Positions 11,134 to 24,795 are shown, numbered from the stretch's first letter. The stretch is DNA of 64,000 nucleotides from Nomia melanderi (GCF_051020985.1 NC_135009.1:11106606-11170605), one strand, 5' to 3'. Numbers and translations are program-made. The notes: generated from the letters alone by a model not told the origin.

Positions 11134-14100
11134 GGTAGTCTGGTCAGCTGGAATGGAATTTCGAGGAAACTAATGCGCGTAATTGCGACCCGATTGAGCA
11201 CGTTCTCGACGAGCGTTGTACGTGATCGCGTTTTTATCAACACGTGGAATTTAGTTAACGTCAATTGCGTAAGGAAACATGCTCGAGACGAAACGATTGA
11301 TTCCTTCGCGCGGCAGATTCGCTGGTGGCTGAATTTTTATCATGGAATTTACGATACCTGCTGCTAGAGACGCTTTCCCGATTAACATTCGTCGGTGATC
11401 GATTCATTAATTTCAAGGAATTAACGGTTTTACGCTCAATGTCCTATCATCCTCTTGTCCGATCGAGTTTATCGCTGCGAAACGAATTTTACGCGGTTGT
11501 GCAACGTTACATGTAGCGTCAGAGTCAAAGTCAAATCAAATTGAGTACATTTCACTTTTCAATGAATTCGTATAAAATCTATGTTTTGAATGGATAACGC
11601 ACAGCTTCTCTCTTCGACGCACTGAAAGTTAGCGTCGCGTATCTCAACCTCCGTTCTCAGCGGGAATCTTCGAATCAGCTCTAGAAGATTCAATTGTTCC
11701 ACTCACTTCTTTTTATCATGGAGAGAATAACCGGTCCACTTTCGACAATAGTGTACACCCGAAAAATGAGCACGTTCTCCCACGATTCTCGGTGCAACTT
11801 GGTGTCGCGAGAGTCAGCTTCAGAGCAAACGCGTAACAGGTTTGTCCCGCGTTGGAGCCGAGACTGGTAGCACCTGCCAAAGCGCCGGTCACTTTTATTG
11901 CGCGCCTCCACTTCGTACATCCCTGCCTTACGCAGATAAAATTAAGGCGGAGCTTCGGCGACCACGAGCATTTTTCACTTATCTAATTCATTCTTTCCCG
12001 CGACGAACGGCACGCTTCGACGGCTATTCTCGAACGAAATCGTTAATCGAAAGCGGTGGTTCCACCTACCCGGTTCCTAATTCTGCGTGATGCGTGCGGT
12101 TCAGTTATATTCTCATCGGATTACACACACACACATGTAATCTCTTCATTTTCTTCTTCGGAACTTCAACGCAAACGATTTATTTATATAAAATCCCTTT
12201 CTCATTTTCTTATCTTTATTCCCTGTAAAGTGACAATCGAATATTGCCGATCATACGGAGTACAGTCTTCCAAACTTATCCTTCGAATTTCGATTCGATT
12301 TCGAAACATCGTCGTTAAACTTTGCTCGCGTTATCGGTCACTTCCATGGGGAACCTATATTCTTCACGCTATCCGGGCTCTCCCCTATCGATCCCCATCT
12401 GGGTGGCTATTTTAACATGGAAAAAATCGATTGGTTCGTACAGCGTGTACCGCGGATCGATCTCGACAAAAATCTGAACGAAAATTCGCGAGAAGGGTGG
12501 CCGGCATCAATGGCGGCGCTGCCAGAGGGGGGTTCGGAGCATGGGCCGGCCTGTTGTCGATGATGCACGGGGAGTAAACTCGCGTCTCTCCTCCGTCTCC
12601 CTCCGCCCCAGGGTTTATAAATAGACGTTTACTCTTCACCTACATTTACAACACCCCGTAGAGAAGCGGTGACAGGTCACCGGTCAATCTTTGTAACACA
12701 CACGTGGGAACCGGGCGTGATCACCACCATTTTCTCTCGTCACCACCTTCACGCATGATCTCCCCGCGACCGTAGTTTTCGAATTGGATTCTCAATCGAG
12801 CCTGTCCCGGGTGTTGCGATCGCTCGGGCCTCGAATTAATTAATCCCATCACCGAACCCCTTGTCTCTTGTATTAAGCCGCCCCGTAAGTTCCCGCCGAC
12901 AGTTTCTTTTGTGCGGTTTTGTCGCGCGCATACGCGCGTACTGATAATGTGTCCTACCCTCTATCGAACGTGGCATAGTAATGAAACTTCGTTTAATTCG
13001 TTACAGCAGAGAAATGTCTGGGGTTGATATTTCGTCACCTTTGTACCTTTAAAACTCAGGGTTCAGAATGTTTTGTGCAACCTGGATGAATTCAACCGAA
13101 TCACTTTGTTGTGCTTATTGCGCGCCGCGGATATGAAAGAATAACCCAGTTTCCAATGTTATTGCTCCGTTGGCCAATGCTTGATTGCCTGTTCGGCGAG
13201 CAACGAAAACCTCGAGCGTCTCTCCGTATTCGAAATTCGTGCGTGTAAGCGAAAAGGAAGTTGGATTGTCAGGGAATTTGGGCTGATCGATGTTGTCGAT
13301 GAAAGAAACGCCGTAAGTTTGATACGATAATATTTTTATTGAATTTTCTGATTCACATAGCATGTTGGAGGTTTCAGATTATCGAGAACCCTGCCGATAG
13401 CGACAGAATCATTAGGGCGGAGTGTCTTCTAATTATCTTGAGCACTTGATTCGGGGGATGGAGAAGGGAGTTGAAGAGGATGGTGCGGTAGAGGGTTGTA
13501 ACGTTGAATTAGATCTCCCCAATCGTGTCTCCTCGCATCGACGTCCTCCTTAAATACTTCCCACCGAAGATCGATTTTCCACCGTCAGTTCCCGGAGATC
13601 GTTTCGCGGCTCAGGTATTCATCGAGCTCGATTAATCAACATTCCCCGCGTTCTTCCTTGACGTGGTTTCGCTTGACATAATATCGGCTGACGCGCATCC
13701 GCGGGATCACGTATATGATCGGTCGTGACAATTCCCCCGGACGGAAAATGTTTTTCGCGCACACCGACCGAAATAAATCGAGAACTTTGCGAGGAAAACA
13801 ATCTTCGCGAGCCTCGGGAAAGCAAAGATCACGACTGGACAGCGTCTAGATGCACCGCAGACGACGCTAATATAGTTTTCGATCGCTAGCGACGGAAACA
13901 ACATGCTTCCTGATCATTTTTTCTCTTGATATCCCCTACGCGACGCGTGTTTTTCCTCGTCCCCTCGCTTTCCTTTTGTTTTCTTCGACCCGATCCATCG
14001 TCAAAGAGGAACCCATCGATCGATCGGAACGTGGTCCTGAAATTCACGATTGTTTGCGCGGCTCCCGGCCACGCGCCGTATCATCGTAGCGCACGCGGGG

Positions 14101-14870
14101 ACTCCGTCGCGATCCAAACGGAGCGCATTTATACAAAACAGATCAATAAGCAAGTAAAGAAGACGCGCTCGCGTTTATCGAGCGCATTCAGGAGAGCCTG
14201 CGGTCAGCCTCCCGTCGAACGCTTCGCTTGACGGACGCTCGACTCCATTTTGGGAGATGTGCGCGGGGTAGAGGCATTGTTGAAGAACGGTTTCGATCGA
14301 CTTTTCGAGCATTCTCGACGGTTCCGTCGGCGGTGTTCACCGTTCAGCCGGGATCTCGAGCTTCGTGTCTGGTCGATGCACCAGGAGAGAACGTTAGTAA
14401 ACGGATAAGCGGATCGGGAAACGATTTACGCCCTTCCGTTCGGCGATCTTCCGCGCGAAGGTGAACCGGACGGCGAGGGTTCTGGGCTGCAGCCGTTGCT
14501 GCTGCCGCGACGGCTTCCGGTGCTGCCTGCCTTCAAGCGGACCATTGTGTCTAGGTGACGGAATCTGAAATGAATGATTCACTTTATTCCTTCTTAACTT
14601 GCCGCGGAGACAATGTCGTATTCCTTTAATCCACAGGTAGCTTTTGTTTTAAGGAACCAGGTGATAAATGAGAGAAATCGAACTTCCATCTTCAAGAATT
14701 CTTTAAGAAGGTTGTTCAGTACCTGAGCGATAGTTCGCTGGTATCGGCAGCGTCCCTCGCCTGCATGAGATACGCTAGAGGCCACGATATCCACGAACGT
14801 CTGTGAACACCATACAGTATCGTCGTTAATGTCCACGTCGGGATGTTCAGGCGAATGAAATCATTGATGC
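11134..14870. other. Gene-free region between the two decarboxylase genes
   Basis: GC- and CpG-rich in parts. It should hold the promoter and 5' UTR of the Tdc1-like gene and the 3' UTR of the Tdc2-like gene. A TATAAATAG string lies at 12616-12624; its reverse reads TATTTATA, so it could serve either strand, and I do not call a promoter. No convincing ORF was seen. Confidence 0.4.
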
Positions 14871-17411
14871 TTACGTTGTCGGATGAGGATTCGAGCCGAT
14901 ACCACCGATCGTTGCCTGAGTGTCCAGTTTCGCTCCAGTCCTGTTCGGAGTCTTCGTGAATCCCGGCTGAATCGCGGGATCGGACACCATTCGGACGAAG
15001 AAGGACCTTCTCTGTTCCAGAGTGGCTTTCCTCTTCTTCTCCCGGATGTCAGCCAGTTCATCCATGACATCCTGCGATTTTAAAAGGAACGCAAAGCTCT
15101 CGTAACCCTGAGAAACCCGGAAAAATCGAGCGAATATTGTGTATTTTACTCACTTTCGATTCCAACAGCTCAGCCAGGTAATCAGTGATGATGCTCCAGG
15201 CGATGTCTACAATACGAAATTGAGCATTAAGACACGTAAAGATTAGGTACGTGCGAAGAAGATATTACGAACCGACGTCAGAAGCGGTGGCATTCGGCGC
15301 AGCGAGTGCAAAACGAATTGTAAAGCGTTGGTTCACTCTCGCCGGCACCATGTGCAGCTTCCCCGAGTCGTTTATGGCACTTAAGAGCTTCTGGTTCAGC
15401 TTGTCGGAGCCTTTCGCGCGGAAGCAGACCAATCCCAGCTGAAATTCATCACAATGTTGGCGAGTATTATAACAAAGTATCCTTACAACGTTAGAAAAGA
15501 CTGTGCAAGGTAAATAACTCACCACTACTTCGTTGCAAACCTCAAACCTGGCGTCCTTTCGGACCAGCGCCTCGAATCTTTTTGCTAATTGAACATGGTT
15601 TCGGATGTAGGCTTGCAGACCGGATATTCCGTAATTCCTTAAGACAAACCAGAGCTTCAGCGAACGGAATCGTCGGCTCAGAGGTATGCTCCAGTGTCTA
15701 TAAATGTACAAAGCTCCAACATCAAGATGAAGGGACAAAGAACATCATCTACATAGATATAAGCAGTCTGGAAGGAAATAAGGGATAGCGGACAATTGAT
15801 GTTACCTATAATCAATCGCTGTATCCGCGTGGGTGTGCTGAAGATAAAGCGGATCGACGACGAGCGCGCTGGTCAGCTTGAACCTGTCCCGCACCCATAG
15901 GCAAGAGCAATCAAAATTCGTCAACAGAAACTTGTTGGTGTTCGTGTTCAACGAGTCCGCGTACTCGACCCCAGCCATCAAGTATTTCAGCTCTGGACAG
16001 ATGAAAGCGTTCCCCGCGTACGCCGCGTCCACATGCAGCCACACCTGCGAAATGAAGGTCTGAACCCATCTGACGGCAAACAACGTTATTGGTGAAATTA
16101 AGAAGTAATCATCTCACGCCGGGATATTTTTTACAAATTGGACCGATCTCCTTGAGATTGTCGAAGGAGCAGCAAGCGGTGGTACCAAGGGTGGTGGAGA
16201 CGAAGAAGGGGATGTACCCCTCGGCGGCGTCCGCCTCGATTGCCTATTAAAACAACGGAATAGAATGATGAGAATTATCGGAGAGAACTACGACGAAGGC
16301 TCAGCTGCTCTATTAACCCTTTAAAGAACGAGAAGCGAACGGACCTGACGCAGAGTTTCGCCTCGAAGCACACTCTTCTCGTCAGGTTCCAGGATTCTAA
16401 GCTTCACGAAGCAAATCATCGCGTCTTTCTCGACACAACTATGACTCTCGCGGCTACAATATGCCATCAGCTTCCCCAGAAGAGCGGTCTCGTCCAGGTG
16501 CGAGTGAGCCGGCGACTCCTTGAGCCTTGCGATCGCCTGCGCCCTTGCCGCCAGCATGCACACCAAGATGCACTCGGATGCTGACCCCTTACAATCAACG
16601 AGAAACAAATTGTATTACTTTTCTCGTACGAAGGATACCTTGCAAGGGCTTGAAATGATACCTGTATCACGCCTCCTCCCTTGCTACCTGGGCTAAAGTA
16701 CAAGAAGTCCGTCGGTAGGCCGATCGCCTTGCCTGTGATGGAATTTCGCAAAATATTTTCATTACGCTTAGCAAACTCTCGCGCGAGATAAGACAGAAAT
16801 GAAGGGAACGTGTTTCATTACCGAACCAATCGCAGACTATCGTCTCTAGCTCTGTGCAGGCTGGACTGGCCGCCTAGAACAAACGAAAGGTCGTGATCCG
16901 GCGTTGATCGAGCAAATAATTACCAATCGATCCATCAAAGTCGGACGCAGGGGACGCGAGGACCCCTGCATTCTGCCCGGAATATTAAATTTGCGGTTCG
17001 GCAGCTAACGAGTAGACTCGGATTGGCTTACCCATGAGAATCCGATGCAACCAAGCGCGTCGGACAACATATCGCCGAGAATAGACGGAAAGGAGTTCCC
17101 GGCCGGGAAATAGGCGTGAAACCTCGGATGCTGCCAGTGGGTGATCTACAAGAATTCTTCGAGTTCTAACCCGCCCAGTCTGTTTCTTATACCGGTACAA
17201 GACAAATTACCCCAGGCATGATCTTCGACTCGATATCCTTCATGATATCCTCCCAAGGCTCCGGTTGTTGCGGCGCTTCCATGGGCAGAAGTGGCCTTAA
17301 ATACCCCGGGCCAACATCCGGTGTTACTCTTCGGTTGTGGATGTTGCTCATGAATTCGCAAATGTACTCCACCATCTCCTTGCCGCGCACACGGAACTCT
17401 TGGATGTCCAT
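14871..17411 (-). CDS. Tdc2: Tyrosine decarboxylase, Tdc2-like, eleven coding exons
   Basis: Exons 17411-17211, 17145-17032, 16873-16822, 16732-16662, 16587-16345, 16243-16118, 16044-15806, 15697-15523, 15438-15273, 15206-15154 and 15071-14871 join in phase to 546 residues. The plan is as in the downstream paralogue: MDIQEFRVRGKEMVEYICEF, PG|ITHWQHPRFHAYFP, ESHSCVEK, WLHVDAAYAGNAFICPE, VDPLYLQH, RHWSIPLSRRFRSLKLWFVL. The tail has RRSFFVRMVSDP, which I recall from neuronal Tdc2 of flies. The expected product is tyramine, precursor of octopamine. The PLP lysine is present but its surroundings are altered: SLNTNTNKFLL in place of the usual SFNTNPNKW. An acceptor (TTTTGCTAG) 30 nt before the ATG implies a 5' UTR exon further upstream. 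Only the first coding intron is shared with the paralogue. Confidence 0.9.
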
Positions 17412-20399
17412 CGTGACCGTGACTCGCTATCACTGATCTAGCAAAAGAAGGTACCGCGTCTTCACTTTACCCTCGCCGCGGACTGCTATTTCCCGCGAAC
17501 CGACTTCAACACCCGGTTCACTACCTTCACAAACACTGTAGCTTTCTCGTGAAGATCGTTTATTCGATCAGATTATCCGGTGAAGGCGTTCTTCGGTCAC
17601 TGATTCGTTCGCGGCGATAGTCTTCGGAGCGATGTCGCGGTCACCGCGCGGTGAACCGTCCTACCTGTTGCTAGTCAGAGCGACGAGGATGCCGGGGTGC
17701 GTCCAATCGGTCCACGTCGGATGAGCCACCACCGAACAATCCCGAGTTTCGCTAACCACCGTGGATATATCGAGGATCCAGCCAGCGAAAAGTCTTCTCG
17801 TTGTGCGCAAACGCATCCTTCCGCGAGGATCTTCTTCACGGGTCCTCCAGGAAAGGACAAGCAGGAAAGAGAGAAAGAGATATATAGGTTGGTGGAGAGA
17901 ACGCGAAAGAGGGGGGGGGGGGGGCAGAGGGCGGGACGAGATGGTGCGAGAAAGTCGAGAGAATGGATCTATCTATGCTCCAGAACAATTTCCGTCAAGG
18001 GGATGCTTGAAATAGACACATGGGAAGCCATCCTCCATCGCAAACTCATTCTTGTCGTTCGTCATCCAGTGTTTAATAACTGTTGCGCGAGGTCGACCTC
18101 TCCCTTTGAAGCTCGCGGGAAATAATTCCAGCAATATCCGTTGCCAAATTGGACAGAGCTTCGCCGCAGTGATCCGATCTCCGTCGGGGAAAACACGAAG
18201 AGCGATCGCCGTCAGCTGCGCCCGATGCGAAAACCGAGAAGTTCAGACTTCGCCGAAGTTTCCAGAAGGTGAAGGTTCTCGCATTCACCGCGATCTGCTG
18301 ACTCACCCCTGGGAATTTGATCGAGCACCTTTCCATCCGATGAACAGACGGACGACCGTTTGTCATTGAAGGGAAACGATGAACAAGATCGTCGGTGACC
18401 GGCGATGAGTCACCGCGGCGGACACATTTCGGACATCTCATGAATGGGGGTGGAAACGGAGGAAAGGGAGTCGAAAGTTCCCGCGGCGGTGAGAAATCTC
18501 ATTCCGCGGGGCTGATAGACGCGCAAGTATGCATAGAATCGGCCGGGTCGGATCGACTGGTTCGAGCTGGGCTCCGCCGAGGGAAAACTTCTCGAAACGA
18601 AGGTTCTGGCTCGTTCATTCGCGGCCAAGTCGTCGAGCATCTTCGCCGCGAAAGAGTTGGCCACTCGAATAAATTGGAAGCCGGTCTCCTAGCAGCGCGC
18701 GATGGTTTATTACGGTGGGCGAGGAGCGCGTAGGCATCGTTAAGAAGGTGTCAGACGCAGAACGTACCACGGGTAGCTCTTCGCCGCTGGTCGAGAGATG
18801 GTGTCGCGCACCGAAAGTGGTCGAAATCCTTGACCTTTTCCCAGTTTTTTTGTCGCGGGATCCACGGCGTTCTCCCAATTGACCGGCTTCGAAATTAGAT
18901 TGTTCGACGAGTCGCAGTCCACCGCGAGAGAACACGTCACTGGAGCGACTCCGTTCGCCGTCACTGTCAACACCTGGCACGCAAAACCGGACGGTCAGCC
19001 AACGTTTCGAACCGATCGCGTTACCGAACCGAATCGACTTTCTTTTCGCACGTTTCATCGGACAACACAGCGATTGTCGTCGTTTACTGAAACGGACTCA
19101 TTGGCCGCGACTACTCATGACTACTTGGCGAATAGTATCATGGAACTATATAGGGCAAATAATGATTTCTGCTTAGACGCGGAACTAGGGGTAGCTCCGC
19201 GAAACTCTAAATCTTTAAAGGGAATCGATCGCGGTGGAGGTGTCACTGTCTGCCTAACAAAACTTAGAACTATCTATACGATAGGTAAAACCCGCTTTTT
19301 CTAGAACAGCCTCGATTGCCCATCCCATTTAAGCGTAGGATTATTTTACAATACGCTTTCCGAGGAACAGTGTCCCCGCTAAATGAACAATTATTCTTGA
19401 ATACCAATCTCGAAGTTAAACGATAATTAATGACTTGGAGTTCTCATCCCGAACCGCTCAAATGAAAACCGCTACCTTGCTTGAATCGATGGTACCGTTG
19501 ATACCATCTATCACCGATTTATCTTCGTCCCGCTGACTTAGGCCGAGGATAAAATCCAAGACATTGGTAGATTTTTATCCAACTATAGAGCTTCTGATCT
19601 CTGGACGCTCGCGGCGTGCCCCAATAATTCTCCATCCGACATAGTTCTCAGAGGAGCGGACTGATCTGACACCGAAATAGTGCAACGAACTCTCGATAGT
19701 AGCCAGCGACCAGGCCGTTCATTGAATAGTTCGGACCGCGTAAGGTGAAACGACGCCCTTTAGGGATAAAAACGTTCATAATGCTGGAATGCAGGGGCGA
19801 GGGACTGGCAGGGGTGCTTAATAATGCAATATGGCGTCGTGGTGTCGCGGCGCTATGCCGACTATGCCGCATACCACCACCATATACGCCTACACTGCGA
19901 CCCAAGCCTCCCCTACCCCTTTCGTCCCCTCTTGCCAGCAGCCGACCGGGAAGGGATGTACCGTGCAATCGAATGCTGATTGGAAAATATTGATGGGGCT
20001 TTCCATACGAGGATCCCCCTGACCCTTTCCCGCCGCCGCAGCTTTTTCTCTCGCCCGGAATTCCGGAAATTATATCGGACGCGAACTTTCGAGGGACCAG
20101 CTATATTAATTGACGATCATCGGAACGAGATTGATGGGACGCGTGAGACGAACCCCGCTTCACTGATCCCGATTCCTTCGTCGAACACTTTTGAAAACGA
20201 TTGGAAACCGTGGGACCAAAATGTCTGTCCCTGTGCCGCGACTATTCAGTTTGGAACTACCTTAAACTGTACTCCATCTTTGCCCTTGACCCACCGGCGA
20301 AAAAAGAGTGACTCGAAATGAATAAGTTTCCTTCCTCAACGTGGACCGAGAAGGATCTTCGAATTGAATGTTTATAATAACTTTATGTAATTCCTGCAG
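17412..20399. other. Gene-free, GC-rich upstream region of the Tdc2-like gene
   Basis: CpG-rich DNA with a 14-G run at 17911-17924. Open frames exist on both strands only because stops are rare in GC-rich DNA; none shows a domain. It probably contains the decarboxylase promoter and the divergent Rpp25 leader; a splice acceptor (TTCCTGCAG) touches the Rpp25 ATG at 20400. Confidence 0.4.
17911..17924. repeat. Run of 14 G
   Basis: Fourteen consecutive G residues follow CGCGAAAGA. Runs of this length are prone to sequencing and copying slips. Confidence 0.95.
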
Positions 20400-21222
20400 A
20401 TGGGTAGATCGAAACTGAAGAAGAACAAATGGACGAAGAACTTGAAGGAGGAGCCGGAGGATTCGGGAATTCCGATACCTAATTTACCGGAGAAGTACCT
20501 TTTAATGCATGTAAGATCGTGATGCCGGTGGGGAGGGGAAATGATTTTATTTTTTTGTAGTAAATCGTTTTGTTTATCAGGTCAAAAGCGGTACCAAGAT
20601 TAGGAATGTCCTTGGGTACGCGCTGAAAGAATTCCCGAATTGCAGCAGCGTTGTGTGGACCTCGGCTGGCAATAGTGTAGGAAAAGCCATTTCTTGCGCG
20701 GAACTGTTCAAAAAGAAGCATAAAGGACTTCATCAGATTACAAGCTTGCGTTATACTCGGTAAATCCTGTGGAAGTTACTAAGAGTACGTTATATTTCTG
20801 ATGTAATTGTTTTATTGAATTGCAGGTCGGAAAAGTCCAAAGCGAAGAGCGAAAATGGCGCTGAGATGGAGGCTCGACACGTGCCGGAAATATACATTTT
20901 ATTGGCGAAAGAAGTGAAAGATACCTCAGTACCTGGGTAAAACAATTCGTTATTGTTACTGTCATTATTGTTGCCATTCTAGTGTCGTTATAGTAAGTAT
21001 AGTTATCAGGCACCCGACGATAACGGGGAATTCTTGAATGAAGAAGACGTGAAAGATGGGAAGAAAGGAGGTGGCCAGGAAGCTGGTGGTAATGTGACCT
21101 GCATTGACGCCGAGGAATTCGCAGTAATGGGATTGAGGACCGGTCAAAAAAGACCGAAGAAAGAACAGCAAGCGGGAACGACGTCGAAGAAAAGTAAAAA
21201 ACGAAAAAACGATAATCGATAG
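20400..21222 (+). CDS. Rpp25: RNase P/MRP protein subunit p25-like (Alba domain)
   Basis: Exons 20400-20510, 20581-20759, 20826-20936 and 21003-21222 give 206 residues. The Alba-type core covers residues about 35-140: GTKIRNVLGYALKEFP, SAGNSVGKAISCAELFKKK, LHQITSLRYTR, then RHVPEIYILLAKE and VPGYQAPDD, in the same order as vertebrate RPP25/RPP25L. The C terminus is a lysine-rich tail (KRPKKEQQ, SKKSKKRKN), likely RNA-binding or nuclear targeting. Rpp25 pairs with Rpp20 and binds the P3 stem of RNase P and RNase MRP RNA. For the last intron, AG at 21001-21002 was chosen over nearby AGs because it restores PG-YQAP. The ATG at 20400 lies directly after an AG, so a 5' UTR exon is likely upstream. 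Confidence 0.88.
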
Positions 21223-23171
21223 TGAAAGGGAGAAGAGTACTGTATAGCATTGTGAGTAAAATGGAATGTTCGAAGTTAATTCGAATTTCATGTTGGTAAT
21301 ATTTTATAGTTCAAGATGTTTGTATTAAATAGAAAGTTTATTCTTACATGCACATTCGTTACAGAAATGATCGCATAACAATATGTTCCTGTCGTCTGCC
21401 CCGTTCATGAATATTTCCGAGTTCCTTATTTACAAATTGTTTGTTTTCCGTATGTACAATGTTGCATTCAAAAACGGGTATGCACGAGTATCGCGAACTT
21501 ATATATAGTACGAAAATTCAGTGCCCTTCGAATAAATTCGTTCTGCGAATTTTTAAAAAGGAAAACAAGAACATTCTGTCGTATTGCAATTGTACCGCAA
21601 TAGTATAAGCTATCGCGACGTCGCATCGGCATAATATATTGCTAATTAAAATCTTGTGGCACTCACCACTGGTCAGAATTCGGAGACAGAATGTTTTACA
21701 ATTCTTCCATGAGATCGTATTGGAAAATTCATAAAGGGTTATTTATGAATTAGCTTACGGAAATCTTCCACAATGAAACAGAAAACCGCAGATGCATTTA
21801 ATTTTATATTAACCGCTGGTGAAGTCTATCTAGTAGAGCTTATACATTCGGCAGTGATGTAGATAATTATCTGGCACTGATATTGCCTGGTGAAAGAACT
21901 AGAGAATACTTTCAACTTCATGACACTTCCGATACTTTCAACTTCCTAATGTATAATCAGCTGTCTTCGTTCAAATGATTAAAAAATAATTTTTTTTTGT
22001 TAATGTTGTCAAAACTGAAGTATAACTCAAGTAAAAATTAATATTATTGCAATTTAAAAATTAGTATCATTAAAACTGTAAAATATTTCTATAGCCAATC
22101 AGATAATGAATTAATGAATCATTAAACGTTTGTTCATGAAACTATAGCTTCATGTTTACTCGAATTCCCTAGTCTTATTTTTATAAATGCAAGAGCTCTG
22201 GCAATATGTCAGAACTACATACATTATTCTTATGTCTAACAACTGACAATATAAATATGACTTCTTTCAAGTGTAAGTTATTATTAACAACAGGAGAGAA
22301 GCTTTGTATTCCAGTTTCATTACCATACGAGATAAATATTATATAAATATTTATTACCATCACTGCCTTTAATAATGATGTTGAATAAGTATTCGTTTAA
22401 TATTGTGATTATAATTACACCAAATTGATGAATTGCTTTATATTATACGGAATAAATCTATTTTCACATCATAAATACTTTAAAAGAAAATCAGTATTAA
22501 AAATCAGTCGATTAAGCTTACTTATTAATTTAGTTATAACTTACACCTAATTTTATAAATGAAACAACTTCATGTGCGAAAAACGTTTTTGAATTCCTCT
22601 ATAAGTATTAATTTAAATAAAATCAAATATTTTTACAAAAATATACAATGCTACGGAATCTACCTCCAGCAAAAGAAAGATTTAACTCGAATTTCTTGTT
22701 ATTAATATAATATTTGTATGGATGAGTTATTCATGTAATAGTACATAGAGACAAAAATTCAATGACACATAATTACTTTAAATTCAATGTATTGTAGAAA
22801 ATATAATGAATAAGAAGTGTATCTCCATATGAAAAGACTTGGTAACAGTTTGTTTATGGTTTCAATGGTCTTCATACATTATAAATCTGACATATTTTAG
22901 TGATAAACGAATACTGTAAATGTGATTATGAAGCATGTAAAATTGCTTTATACATTGAATTGTTTTTAGAAAAAATGGAGAACAAGAAATTGTAGTGTTA
23001 AATTTAGAAATTCACATTTCATTTCAGGTGGAATAATTACCGACCCGTTTCCGACACTCTTGTCACATTTGGAACAACGTCAAGAAGTACTTCAGCAGTG
23101 TATTAATATTATCAATGATCTCTCTAAATCTGACAAATTAACTTTGGGCAATATAAATAAATGTTTATATT
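21223..23171. other. Gene-free AT-rich spacer between convergent Rpp25 and MOB4
   Basis: Low-complexity AT-rich sequence holding the 3' ends of both genes. No ORF, RNA gene or element was recognised. Confidence 0.45.
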
Positions 23172-24403
23172 CTAGGCTTCACTTTCTGTGGTTCCGTCTT
23201 CTTCCATTATTGGTACTATCAAACATTCTTTTGACATCAAGCTGTATTTTGTTACAAATGCTGTAAACCTGCAACAAACGAATTCAGTTAACAACAATAT
23301 AAGTAGATCGTTCGAATTTATAGTGTTTATGACTGTACCTGCGACACAGAAAAGTCTCATTCTCAAACTCATCAAATATTATTCTATGATGATAATATGC
23401 ATGAGAGAAAATTCTGTAAACCCTGCGACTGACAGATCCAAGCTTAGCAACTGAAGATTCCTTAATACTCACTCTGAAACAAAATTTGAAACATATATAA
23501 TTATATTATTTATCACTTTTTTTTATCTATAATCTCTTATTATACCTGCTAGGAAAATACTTGTTACTATTAAGTAAACAAGCAGCACCATCAAGTGTGT
23601 GTCGTGTATAATCAATAGCTGGACATTCCTTAGGTGTTTTATGTGCAGCACACAAAAATATCCATTGTTCAGTGGCTGTCATTTGTGTACAAATGTCTGG
23701 ATGACAATCCTCCTGTAGTCTCACTGTTAAACCATTCAACTCCATACAAAATTGTCTAAGATGCTCATATTTCCAAACAGCCTCATCTTGAGCATCTGGC
23801 ATTTTAAGTATTAAATCGACATTGGAGGGTTCTCTCCGGATCATTTGTTGAATATATTGCTGCACTGCTAACGTGCTATCCATTTCATCGAATGGTTCAT
23901 CTGGCCATCTACAGAAATCCTAAACAAGTGACAAATCAAAATATAGAAGAACGTTGAATTCCAAAGACTGTTTAGAATATCTTCATTATTGCAGAATAGT
24001 GATAATGCACTCTGTTATTACCTGTCAAACATTTGTACATTTATCATTAAAATATAAGATGGAAGGTATTGCAATATCTAATTAACCTAAAATTCTGTTA
24101 CAAATTGCAAACAATTTGTTCATTAATAATTACACGAAATAAAGTAAACAGTGTAATGTGTATTATTAGAGTGTGTAAACAGTCGTTTGTTTTATGGACC
24201 ATTCATTGATTTTCATCAAACATTGTTAGGGACGCGTTTAAATGTTTCTGCTAGTACGCTCCGTAAAAAGGAATACACATCGAATAATAGCACTGGAAGT
24301 ACAGTGATAATGAATTGTTAACGAAAATAACATCATTATTAACCTTTGCTTTAGTCCCGGGCCTATTTCTTCTGAGGATTGTAGGTCCGTCCGCCATCTT
24401 CAT
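23172..24403 (-). CDS. Mob4: MOB kinase activator-like 4 (phocein)
   Basis: Exons 24403-24344, 23919-23546, 23473-23339 and 23268-23172 give 221 residues. N terminus MKMADGPTILRRNRPGTKAK, then DSTLAVQQYIQQMIRR, VWKYEHLRQFCMELNGL and CTQMTATEQWIFLCAAHK, PAIDYTRHTLDGAACLLNSN, ending EEDGTTESEA: this is MOB4, close to the human protein in length (225). The zinc site is Cys92, Cys97, His169 and His174, spaced as in MOB1. MOB4 is part of the STRIPAK complex (striatin, PP2A, GCKIII kinases) in the cytoplasm and at Golgi and synapses. The first ATG of the two near the start (M-K-M) was taken. Its 5' end lies about 390 bp from the 3' end of the acyl carrier protein gene on the same strand. Confidence 0.95.
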
Positions 24404-24795
24404 TTTGCCAGTTGTTGCACTCGATCAGCGTGCACGTTCGATCGTATCAAATAAAAAGATCTGGTGTGTCGTAATGTCGGCCTAGAGAGTAGCGACACCA
24501 TACAATCGATACATGGTGGCACGTTGATCACCATTCAAAAACTCGTACAATTTCAAATAAAAAGAGGAGAAATATTATCCAAAACATTTGTATAAAAATC
24601 ATATGATGGGTACAAGATAATGATAAAACTTCAATCTAACAAATTTATATTTATAACGCTTATTTTATTTATATACAAGAACAGAAATATGCGACTTGTC
24701 GAGCGTTCATACACCTCGATCGAGTTACTTTTTATTTGTACAATGCTCAAAAAATGAAAAAATGACTAATGCATTCTTATAAATTGTAGTGTTAT
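24404..24795. other. Short spacer: MOB4 promoter and mtACP 3' UTR
   Basis: About 390 bp between two genes on the minus strand. The MOB4 upstream region is CpG-containing; the left-to-right change to AT-rich sequence marks the mtACP 3' UTR. No other feature was seen. Confidence 0.4.

Noticed and set aside
12616..12624. TATAAATAG as a promoter for the Tdc1-like gene
   Set aside because: It reads as a TATA-like string on both strands and lies 1.5 kb from the ATG; no start-site evidence.
17697..19304. Plus-strand frames of 105-142 codons upstream of the Tdc2-like gene
   Set aside because: Arg- and Ser-rich products typical of CpG-rich non-coding DNA; no motif and a G run inside one of them.
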